DNA of 6,564 nucleotides. Source: an uncultured Collinsella sp. (GTDB lineage Bacteria > Actinomycetota > Coriobacteriia > Coriobacteriales > Coriobacteriaceae). A model generated the notes under the pieces. It worked only from the letters and a program-made list of their open reading frames with translations. It did no database searches and had not been told where the DNA came from. This document shows positions 1 to 5,672 of this stretch, in pieces; position 1 is the first letter of the stretch, and every line of letters begins with the position of its first letter. A program made the position numbers and the translations under genes. The DNA is taken from contig CABSDO010000101.1 in NCBI GenBank assembly GCA_902476475.1, positions 1-6,564 of the forward strand. The letters run 5' to 3'.

Positions 1-60
1 AGCGGGGGTTCTTTCATGTCCGAGGACGCGCTGGGAAGTTACCCCATGCGGCCAGCGGAC
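1..60 (-). repeat. Partial copy of the 3'-end repeat module, with one arm of a probable terminator, downstream of larD
   Basis: Seventeen bases separate this stretch from the larD stop codon. It aligns over its full length with 2524-2584, the right half of the palindrome behind ppc. By hand count about 43 of 61 columns match, including an identical 14-mer, CATGTCCGAGGACG, at 15-28 and 2539-2552. Positions 1-14 correspond to one arm of the ppc terminator hairpin, so the other arm should lie just outside the window. A separate perfect 6-bp inverted repeat, CGCTGG at 29-34 and CCAGCG at 52-57, could form a stem with a 17-nt loop. The position suggests a transcription end for the larA-larD unit. 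That role is inferred, because the hairpin is cut by the window edge. Confidence 0.55.
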
Positions 61-77
61 AACTATGTAGCCTTAGA

Positions 78-809
78 CTAGAACATGCCCAAGAAGCCAT
101 GCACAAACAGTGCAGCCAGAGCGGCGCCGACAAACGGAGCGATGCCAGGAACGAGCAGGCCGTACTTCCAGTTGTTGTCAGCCTTGTTCTTGATCGGCAG
201 CACCTGATAAGCCATGCGAGGACCAAGGTCACGAGCCTGGTTCATGGCGAAGCCGGTGATGCCGCCCATGCCCATGCCAACAGCCCAAACGATCAGGCCG
301 ACGCAGATGGCGAGCATCAGGACGTTCTCACCAGCACGGCTAGCAGCGGCGAGAATAGCGCTGATAAACACAAAGGTGCAGATAGCCTCGCAGAAGAAGT
401 TGCGGGCATAGTTCGTACCCTCGGTGGTGGGGTTGGTCGAGAAGATGTTGCGCTGGGCAATAGGGTCGACGACGCCCTCGGAAGCCTTGAACTCATCGGC
501 ATACATAAGCCAAGCGATTACGGCGCCCACAAAGCCGCCGAGCATATCGGCAATCATGAAGGGGATGCAGCTGCTCCACGGCACCAAGCCTACGATGCAC
601 TGGGCAAGCACCATGGCAGGGTTCATGCACACGGCACCGCCAAAGACAAACAAGCAGACCGAGATGCCAAAAGACCAAGTGGTGATGGCAAACATGTGGC
701 CAGAGCCCTGATACTTGGTGCCCTTGAGCACGGTATCGCAGTGCACGCCCACGCCAAAGATGATCATGAGGGCCGTTGCGCCGAATTCGCAGAGGAGTTT
801 GGTAAGCAT
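78..809 (-). CDS. larD: Aquaglyceroporin-family channel, probable lactic acid channel (LarD-like)
   Basis: This 243-residue integral membrane protein belongs to the MIP (aquaporin/GlpF) family, and its length is normal for the family. The first pore motif is NPA at residues 63-65. The second reads NQA at 190-192, inside GFAMNQARDLGPR, where GlpF has GFAMNPARDFGPK. The selectivity-filter residues of E. coli GlpF (W48, F200, R206) correspond to W45, F187 and R193, so a glycerol-type rather than water-only pore is likely. The hydrophobic stretches fit the usual six membrane helices with two half-helices. The ATG at 809 is preceded by ATAAGG with a short 4-nt spacer. The gene lies 48 bp downstream of larA with no promoter or terminator that I can see between them. 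In L. plantarum, LarD is a GlpF-type channel for lactic acid encoded in the lar operon. Context and overall resemblance favour that role, but a glycerol facilitator cannot be excluded from sequence alone. Confidence 0.85.
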   Translation of the reverse strand: MLTKLLCEFGATALMIIFGVGVHCDTVLKGTKYQGSGHMFAITTWSFGISVCLFVFGGAVCMNPAMVLAQCIVGLVPWSSCIPFMIADMLGGFVGAVIAWLMYADEFKASEGVVDPIAQRNIFSTNPTTEGTNYARNFFCEAICTFVFISAILAAASRAGENVLMLAICVGLIVWAVGMGMGGITGFAMNQARDLGPRMAYQVLPIKNKADNNWKYGLLVPGIAPFVGAALAALFVHGFLGMF

Positions 810-834
810 AAAACCTTATCTTTCTTGTCGGTTA

Positions 835-849
835 TAAACGATTCGTTTA
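835..849. promoter_or_regulatory. Perfect 15-bp palindrome between larA and larD
   Basis: TAAACGA, one central T, and TCGTTTA form a perfect 7-bp inverted repeat centred in the 48-bp gap, starting about 10 bp after the larA stop. As DNA it could bind a dimeric regulator. As RNA it could fold into a very small AT-rich stem. It lacks a U-tract, so it does not look like an intrinsic terminator. Its function is unknown. Confidence 0.3.
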
Positions 850-858
850 GGCCGCGCA

Positions 859-2136
859 CTAGTGCTGCGCGACGACAACGCCCAGGCCATCGGGAATGAC
901 GGCCACCTTGGCATCGGCACCCTTCATCTCAAAGGCGAGCTTGAGCGCCTCCTCGAGGGTGTTGACCGGCGTCATGTGCATATCCTTGATCATCTGGTGA
1001 TCGCACAGGTCGGTGACCATGATCACAGGGTGATGCGCCAGGATGCGGGCAAAGATCTGGCTCGTCCACTGGTCGGGCAGGGTCTCGTCCTTAGGACGGT
1101 CGATACAGGCGCGCTCAAACTCTGCCGGATCGTTGTCGGCGATGTTGTGATAGAAGCCCTCGCCGCCGTGACCGTCGGCACAACCGGCGACGTCGATGAT
1201 CACACCGCCCTCGGGAAGCGTGGCCTCGGCAGAGCACATGCCCTTCACGGCCTGGTAGATGTTCTGGTCGAGCGGGTAGCCGCCGTTGGTGGTGATGGCA
1301 ATCTCGCACTCGACGGGCTCAACGCCGGCAAGGCTCTTTACGAACTCGCAGCCAGCCTCGTGTGCCTTGTGGATGTCGCCGGCAAAGGAGCCGATGACCT
1401 CGTGCTTGCCGTTGAGTACCACGTTAAGCACAAAGGCAAGGTGAGCCATCTCGGCAGCGGCGAACATGTCCTCGCTCACGTGGTTGTGGCACAGGTTGCC
1501 GGCGCGCGAATGGGAATCGTTTACGAACTGGCCGTTGTGGTTGTACATGATGGTCTTGTAGCTGGCGATGCCAGGCAGGACGGACTTGCGGCTGCCGGAG
1601 AAACCAGCAAAGAAGTGCGGCTCAATAAAGCCCTCGGCAAGCAGCAGATCGCAATCGACGGCAATCTTGTTGATGATGCACTCGCCACCAGAAGGCAGGG
1701 TGCCGATCTTTTTCATCATGCTGTCGTCAGTCGCGACGTGCATAACGATTTCCTCGTTGGCAACGATCTCCTCGCCGTACTTGTTGACGAGCTCCTCGTG
1801 CGTCGACGGACGATGCATACCCGTAGCAACCAGAATGCGAACGCGCGCCTCGGGCGCAGCGGAATGGATGTGATGCAGCAGAATAGGCATCGTCACACGC
1901 GAGGGAACGGGGCGCGTATGATCGGAGCTAATGATGACGATATCCTTCTTGCCAGCACAAAGCTCCTCGAGCGAAGGCGAGCCATAAGGGTTGGCAAGCG
2001 ACTCCTCTACCAGCTCTTCCTGCGATTTCGTGGTCTTAAACTCGTTTTGATGACCTTCCATCACACCCGCGAAGTTCTTATCCTCGAGCTCCAGATGCAA
2101 CGTCTTGTGGTCAAACGGCAGTTCACATTCAAACAA
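859..2136 (-). CDS. larA: Nickel-dependent lactate racemase LarA
   Basis: The product interconverts L- and D-lactate by hydride transfer to a nickel-pincer nucleotide cofactor bound in the cytosol. I read the start as TTG at 2136, giving 425 residues against about 424 for L. plantarum LarA. With this start the known functional residues fall on the same numbers as in that enzyme, as I recall its sequence. These are D72 and R75 (in SSDHTRPVPS), H108 (GMHRPSTHEELVNKYGE), H174 (EPHFFAGFSG), the cofactor-attaching K184 (SRKSVLPGI), the nickel ligand H200, and Q295 and K298 (NIYQAVKG). W357 matches W358 after a one-residue gap. The open frame extends upstream to an ATG at 2277, but those 47 extra codons have no family counterpart. 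A purine-rich ribosome binding site precedes the TTG. The channel gene follows 48 bp downstream. larB, larC and larE, which make the cofactor, are not in the window. Assignment to the family and to lactate is strong. Related LarA homologues can use other 2-hydroxyacids, but the near-identical active site argues for lactate. Confidence 0.93.
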   Translation of the reverse strand: MFECELPFDHKTLHLELEDKNFAGVMEGHQNEFKTTKSQEELVEESLANPYGSPSLEELCAGKKDIVIISSDHTRPVPSRVTMPILLHHIHSAAPEARVRILVATGMHRPSTHEELVNKYGEEIVANEEIVMHVATDDSMMKKIGTLPSGGECIINKIAVDCDLLLAEGFIEPHFFAGFSGSRKSVLPGIASYKTIMYNHNGQFVNDSHSRAGNLCHNHVSEDMFAAAEMAHLAFVLNVVLNGKHEVIGSFAGDIHKAHEAGCEFVKSLAGVEPVECEIAITTNGGYPLDQNIYQAVKGMCSAEATLPEGGVIIDVAGCADGHGGEGFYHNIADNDPAEFERACIDRPKDETLPDQWTSQIFARILAHHPVIMVTDLCDHQMIKDMHMTPVNTLEEALKLAFEMKGADAKVAVIPDGLGVVVAQH

Positions 2137-2145
2137 TGACGAGCG

Positions 2146-2157
2146 CCCTCTTCCTTT
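2146..2157 (-). promoter_or_regulatory. larA ribosome binding site supporting the TTG start
   Basis: On the minus strand AAAGGAAGAGGG precedes the TTG at 2136 with 9 nt between its last G and the start codon. It is the only Shine-Dalgarno-like tract near the point where homology to LarA begins. An in-frame TTG at 2160 lies upstream of it and so would not be served by it. Confidence 0.6.
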
Positions 2158-2188
2158 CAACTGACACACTAGATAAACCGTTGGAAGG
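2153..2188 (-). promoter_or_regulatory. Possible hairpin covering part of the larA Shine-Dalgarno sequence
   Basis: In the larA leader CCTTCCAAC (2188-2180) can pair with GTTGAAAGG (2161-2153) in eight of nine positions, leaving an 18-nt loop. The second arm contains the AAAGG of the ribosome binding site, so folding could lower translation initiation. The stem is short and could be chance. No ligand-binding or attenuator structure was recognised around it. Confidence 0.25.
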
Positions 2189-2391
2189 ATACGCCGCTCA
2201 CCGAAAAACACCACCGTCCACCGACTCATTAACACAACGTTCATATTTGACCCACAACAAAACAACCGCGATCCCAAACGGAGCCGCGGCCGCTACAGTC
2301 GTAAGGCGAGAAGCGCCACATTCATCTCAATCCCGATCGATAAGACGCGAGGCGCGAGGCGCCAAACGCGCCGCCGGGACAAACCCCATCC

Positions 2392-2408
2392 AAAACGCGC
2401 AAAGCGCG
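2392..2408 (-). terminator. Weak terminator-like hairpin between ppc and larA
   Basis: On the minus strand CGCGC, a TTT loop and GCGCG are followed directly by TTTT. The stem is only 5 bp, but it is all GC and the U-tract is in the right place. It lies downstream of the large palindrome and could be a backup stop for ppc read-through. The region is rich in CGCG words, so chance occurrence is quite possible. Confidence 0.25.
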
Positions 2409-2453
2409 CCATTATTCCCCCAGCCAGTAATCCACCGAAGACCGGACATCGTA

Positions 2454-2580
2454 GGGCCCGCCATCAGCTTACTTTTAGGCACACTCCGCAGGACGCAAGA
2501 AGCCCTCGCCGCACGAAGTGCGCAGCGAGGGCTTCTTGCATGTCCGAGGACGTGCCTAAAAGTAAGCTGATGGCGGGCCC
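2454..2580. repeat. Large palindromic element (127 bp) downstream of ppc
   Basis: The outermost 29 bases (2454-2482) are the exact reverse complement of 2552-2580. Inside them are two diverged segments of about 12 nt (2483-2494 and 2540-2551). A perfect 15-bp stem (2495-2509 with 2525-2539) and a small apical stem at 2510-2522 complete the structure. Each half therefore reads as one copy of the same module, placed head to head. The right half also matches 1-60 of the window. The element begins 21 bp after the ppc stop. No transposase gene or clear target-site duplication is visible. It could be a small non-autonomous palindromic repeat, an elaborate terminator, or both. Confidence 0.8.
2495..2539. 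terminator. Central hairpin of the palindrome, probable ppc terminator
   Basis: GCAAGAAGCCCTCGC and its exact complement form a 15-bp stem, capped by CGCAC/GTGCG around a GAA loop with two unpaired bases. Each 3' arm ends in a pyrimidine-rich CTTCTT, which takes the place of a U-tract inside the stem on the minus strand. There is no uninterrupted run of T after it, so termination efficiency is uncertain. Its position 63 bp past the ppc stop fits an intrinsic terminator, and its symmetry would let it act in both directions. Confidence 0.6.
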
Positions 2581-2601
2581 GGACGACTACAGGGCTATCG
2601 A

Positions 2602-5427
2602 TTACCCCGTGTTCTGCAATCCTGCCGAGACGCCGGTCACAGTCGAAAGAATCAGGCTCATGTACTCGGCCTTCTTCTCCTCGGCCATCTCGTCCTGGTT
2701 CATACGCACCTCGCGAAGGGCGCGAACCTGGGCGATGGATAGGGCGTCAACATAGGGGTTACGCACGCGGACGGCGCAGCCGAGCACGCGACGACGCTGC
2801 AGCGGCCATTCATCACCGACGATGGCAAGGACCCACTTACGGGTGAGCTGCATCTCGGTAAAGACCTTCTCGGACAGATCCTGGCGATCGCCCAGGTGCA
2901 GATACATCTTGGCGATGCGCTGGTCGGTCTTGGCGATCGACATCTCGATGTTGTCGATAAAGGTGCGGAAGAACGGCCACTCCTGGTAGGCAGCCTTAAG
3001 CTGGTCCAGATCGCCAAACTGCTCGCAGGCGGTACCCAGGCCGTACCAGGCGGCCAGATTGATGCGCGCCTGGCTCCAGCTGAAGATCCACGGAATGGTA
3101 CGCAGGTCGTCGAGCGACTTGGCACCCAAACCGCGCTTGGCGGGACGCGAGCCGATTGGCAGCAGACCGACCTCGGTCAGCGGCGTCACGGTCGAGAACC
3201 ACGGTGTAAAGTCCTCGGTGTTCAGCAGGTCCAGATAGCGCTCGTGGCTTACGGCGTTGAGCTTCTCGGCCATATCCCAGAACTTCTGCGTGGTCTCGGT
3301 GTTGGTCTTCTCGACGCTCGGGGCCGACTGCAAAAGCGTTGCGGCGGCAACGGACTCAACATGGCGCTGAGCCAGCGTGCGGTTGCCGTAACGGGCAAAG
3401 ATGACCTCGCCCTGCTCGGTGAGCTTAAAGAAGCAGTTGACCGAACCCTTGGGCTGCGCCAGCACGGCCTTGTTGGCCGGGCCGCCACCACGGCCCACGG
3501 CACCGCCGCGACCGTGCATGAGCACCAGGTCGATATCGTTCTTCTCGGCCCACTTGGCAATGCGCTCCTGCGCGGAGTGCAGCGCGAGCATGGCCGTGGT
3601 AGGACCGGCATCCTTGGAGGAGTCGGAATAGCCCAGCATGACCTCCATGCGGCGGTTGGTCTGGGCAAGGCGCTTTTGCACCACGGGCAGCGTAAGCATC
3701 TGGTCGAGCACGTCGACGCAGCCCTCGAGGTCCTCGAGCTGCTCGAACAGCGGGATCACGTCGAGCTCGGGCACGTCCTCCTCGTGCGCAAAGGACAGGT
3801 GGGCAAGCTCAAAGACGTCGGCCACATGCTGAGCGCTCTTGGTGAACGAGATGATGTAGCGGTGCGCCATCTTCTTGCCGTAGCGCTTTTGGATGGAGCC
3901 GATAGCGCGGAAGGTGTCGATGACCTCGCGCGTCATGGGCTGCAAATCACCATGGATACCGTTCTCGTGAATATCCTTGAGGGCGCGGGCGTGCACCACG
4001 GAGTGCTGACGGAACTCCATCTCGACCATATGGAAGCCGAAGGACTCGACCTGCCAGATGATGGTCTGGACCGGGCCGTAGGCAGCACGGACGGCACCGC
4101 AGGCGGCCAGGGAGCGCTGAACGACACGCAGGTCATCCAAGAACTCGTCTGCGCTGTGGTACATGGTGTCGGTGATGCGACGCACGGTGGCGTTCAGACG
4201 GTCGGCCATGACGAGCATGACGGCGCGATGCGGCTCGTGCTCGGAGATCAGCTCAGCGCGTGCGGTGTACTGGGTGCTCATCTCGACCTGATGGTTCCAC
4301 AGGTTGATGAGCTCGGCAGACGGCTTGCTGTAGGTGGCCTCGAGCGTCAGGTTGCGGCCGATGCGGCGGCACTTGTCCTCGAGCTTGAGCACCATGTGAG
4401 TGAAGTACTTGGCGGCGACCTCGCGGCTCACCTTGGCGGTGACGTTGGGGTTACCGTCGCGGTCGGAACCGATCCAGCTGCCGGGATGGAAGAACGCCGG
4501 GCACAGCGGCGGCACGGTACCGGCCTTGTCGCCCAGCACCCAGTCGTCAAAGCGACGATAGATGACGGGGATGACGTCGAACAGCGTGTTATCGAAGATG
4601 TCGATGATGGTATCGGCTTCCTCGACCGGCGTGGGCTTCTTGAGCGCGATGGGGCTCGTACGCACCAGGGCGTCGATCTCCTGCAGCATATGGCGCTCGT
4701 TCTCCACTAGGTCGGAGCCGCCCAGACGCGGACGCTCCTCCAGCAGATTGGAGATACGGCGAATCTTGCCCTCGACGGCCTTGCGACGGGCCTCGGTGGG
4801 ATGTGCGGTAAAGACAGGGTGGAACTCGAGCTTGCCAAGCAGCTCGTTGGCGCCCTCGACACCCATCTCGTTTACCAACTGGTGATAGGCGACGGTGAGC
4901 TCGTTGGCGGGATCGACCTCGGTATCGGTCGATGCGCCGGCCTCGCGCTCGCGCAGCTGCGCCACACGGTAGTTCTCCTCCGACAGGTTTGCCAGGTGGA
5001 AGAAGCTCGTAAAGGCGCGAACGATGACCTGCTGCTTATCGAGCGGCAGGCTGTCGATCAAATCGACGACCTCACGGAATGCCACGGCGGTGGGCTCGTC
5101 GGCGGTGGGCACGCCCTGCTCGTCGACGGCCTCGTCGGCAGCGCGGGTACCGGGGTTGCCGGCATTGGCCACAATCTCGGCCGACAGGATCTTGTCGAAC
5201 AGGTCCGCGATCTCAGGATCATACTCGCTAAGCACACGACGCTCCAGGCGCAGGAACAGCGCCAGATTGTCGCGCAGCTCCTCGGGGATCTCGATCTCGG
5301 CGAGACGCTCCCTGGACTCGGCATTCGAGCCGATTCGGTTAACGAGGCGGTTGACCACGGCAGCGACGCGCGCCGCGGCTTCGGGTACAGACTGGTTGCT
5401 TAGGTTCTCAGCCACGTTTCCTCCCAT
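2602..5427 (-). CDS. ppc: Phosphoenolpyruvate carboxylase
   Basis: The enzyme adds bicarbonate to phosphoenolpyruvate to give oxaloacetate and phosphate. It is cytosolic, normally a tetramer, and replenishes C4 acids. From the ATG the protein has 941 residues, longer than the 883 of E. coli mainly at the N-terminus. An Asp/Glu/Ala-rich stretch lies around residues 90-110. Catalytic motifs are complete: FTAHPTEARRK with H209, GSWIGSDRDGNPNVTA at 316-331, FRQHS near 472, GYSDSSKDAG at 599-608, and HGRGGAVGRGG at 638-648 with H638. The C-terminus ends in the family's QNTG. Residues matching the E. coli aspartate-inhibition site (R587, K773, R832, N881) are all present as R646, K833, R889 and N939. 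The start is ambiguous. The AAGGAGGA before the ATG leaves almost no spacer, while a GTG at 5415 has GGAGG four bases ahead and would give 937 residues. The gene has its own promoter and is followed by the palindromic element. Confidence 0.97.
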   Translation of the reverse strand: MGGNVAENLSNQSVPEAAARVAAVVNRLVNRIGSNAESRERLAEIEIPEELRDNLALFLRLERRVLSEYDPEIADLFDKILSAEIVANAGNPGTRAADEAVDEQGVPTADEPTAVAFREVVDLIDSLPLDKQQVIVRAFTSFFHLANLSEENYRVAQLREREAGASTDTEVDPANELTVAYHQLVNEMGVEGANELLGKLEFHPVFTAHPTEARRKAVEGKIRRISNLLEERPRLGGSDLVENERHMLQEIDALVRTSPIALKKPTPVEEADTIIDIFDNTLFDVIPVIYRRFDDWVLGDKAGTVPPLCPAFFHPGSWIGSDRDGNPNVTAKVSREVAAKYFTHMVLKLEDKCRRIGRNLTLEATYSKPSAELINLWNHQVEMSTQYTARAELISEHEPHRAVMLVMADRLNATVRRITDTMYHSADEFLDDLRVVQRSLAACGAVRAAYGPVQTIIWQVESFGFHMVEMEFRQHSVVHARALKDIHENGIHGDLQPMTREVIDTFRAIGSIQKRYGKKMAHRYIISFTKSAQHVADVFELAHLSFAHEEDVPELDVIPLFEQLEDLEGCVDVLDQMLTLPVVQKRLAQTNRRMEVMLGYSDSSKDAGPTTAMLALHSAQERIAKWAEKNDIDLVLMHGRGGAVGRGGGPANKAVLAQPKGSVNCFFKLTEQGEVIFARYGNRTLAQRHVESVAAATLLQSAPSVEKTNTETTQKFWDMAEKLNAVSHERYLDLLNTEDFTPWFSTVTPLTEVGLLPIGSRPAKRGLGAKSLDDLRTIPWIFSWSQARINLAAWYGLGTACEQFGDLDQLKAAYQEWPFFRTFIDNIEMSIAKTDQRIAKMYLHLGDRQDLSEKVFTEMQLTRKWVLAIVGDEWPLQRRRVLGCAVRVRNPYVDALSIAQVRALREVRMNQDEMAEEKKAEYMSLILSTVTGVSAGLQNTG

Positions 5428-5459
5428 TCCTCCTTCTATGCACGTAACATGCGGTATTC

Positions 5460-5487
5460 ATTATAGGCGCTTGCGAAATACTTTCGA
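5460..5487 (-). promoter_or_regulatory. Likely housekeeping promoter of ppc
   Basis: On the minus strand a perfect TATAAT occupies 5465-5460. A -35-like TCGAAA lies at 5487-5482, 16 bases upstream, matching the TTGACA consensus at four of six positions. Transcription would begin near 5452 and give a leader of roughly 25-40 nt, depending on which ppc start is used. A perfect -10 in otherwise GC-rich DNA directly before a gene makes this the best promoter in the window. Confidence 0.7.
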
Positions 5488-5519
5488 TACTGATTGCGCT
5501 TTACCACACAAAAGTATTT
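5476..5519. promoter_or_regulatory. 9-bp inverted repeat overlapping the ppc promoter -35
   Basis: AAATACTTT (5476-5484) and its exact reverse complement AAAGTATTT (5511-5519) are separated by 26 bp, so their centres are 35 bp apart. One arm overlaps the -35 hexamer of the ppc promoter. The arrangement could be a pair of half-sites for a regulator binding the promoter region. No regulator family is suggested by the sequence, and AT-rich promoter DNA makes chance repeats more likely. Confidence 0.3.
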
Positions 5520-5579
5520 TCTGCATTGCAAGGGTTTTTGCCCTAAATGGTCGTATTTCTCGGTGGACGGCATACACAA

Positions 5580-5615
5580 ACGGGGGCATTCCGCATAAAT
5601 GCGAAACACCCCCGT
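5580..5615 (-). terminator. Probable intrinsic terminator of hisS
   Basis: On the minus strand ACGGGGG and CCCCCGT pair perfectly over 7 bp. An inner CGCAT/ATGCG stem lies between them after a short mismatched stretch. The hairpin is followed by TTTGTGT and starts 57 bases beyond the hisS stop codon. The U-tract is interrupted, but strength of the stem and position support a terminator separating hisS from ppc. Confidence 0.65.
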
Positions 5616-5672
5616 AACAATCGCTCGCAATGGACGGGACACTCAAGCGGGTCCGCAGCTCAAAAAGATGCG

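Larger units (their letters stand above)
2137..2453. other. Non-coding region upstream of larA
   Basis: About 317 bp separate the larA start from the palindromic element behind ppc, and I see no credible gene on either strand. It must contain the larA promoter if the palindrome ends ppc transcription. The best candidate I can find is TTGTGG (2257-2252), 18 nt, then GTTAAT (2233-2228) on the minus strand, which is a weak match to a housekeeping promoter. Other contents are a GTTGT-rich stretch near 2250-2266 on the minus strand, three imperfect tandem copies of a 7-mer (GACGCGA, GGCGCGA, GGCGCCA) at about 2344-2364, and a small GC hairpin at 2396-2408. No clear operator dyad resembling a Crp-type site was seen. 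Confidence 0.5.

Noticed and set aside
99..899. 266-residue plus-strand open frame opposite larD
   Set aside because: Antisense to a clear membrane channel; the product is His/Ala/Asp-rich with no family resemblance.
862..2139. 425-residue plus-strand open frame antisense to larA
   Set aside because: It mirrors larA codon by codon and arises from its GC-rich third positions. The translation has no recognisable domain, while the minus strand is unambiguous LarA.
2286..2293. GCGGCCGC palindrome in the larA upstream region
   Set aside because: An 8-bp GC palindrome is expected by chance in DNA of this composition and has no partner copy nearby.
2136..2570. 144-residue plus-strand open frame in the larA-ppc gap
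   Set aside because: No Shine-Dalgarno sequence, low-complexity Ala/Arg/Ser-rich product, and it reads into the palindromic element. It would also overlap the larA promoter region.
2454..2580. CRISPR, insertion sequence or integron site as explanation of the palindrome
   Set aside because: There is one palindrome, no spaced direct repeats, no transposase or integrase gene and no visible target-site duplication.
2896..4710. 604-residue plus-strand open frame antisense to ppc
   Set aside because: It lies wholly within ppc, has a repetitive Leu/Val/Gly/His-rich composition typical of antisense frames in GC-rich genes, and has no recognisable domain.
5531..5544. AGGG-loop-CCCT mini hairpin upstream of ppc
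   Set aside because: A 4-bp stem with a 6-nt loop upstream of the promoter is too weak to call as a terminator or regulatory structure.
5436..5642. 68-residue minus-strand open frame between hisS and ppc
   Set aside because: It spans both the hisS terminator hairpin and the ppc promoter and shows no binding site or family resemblance.
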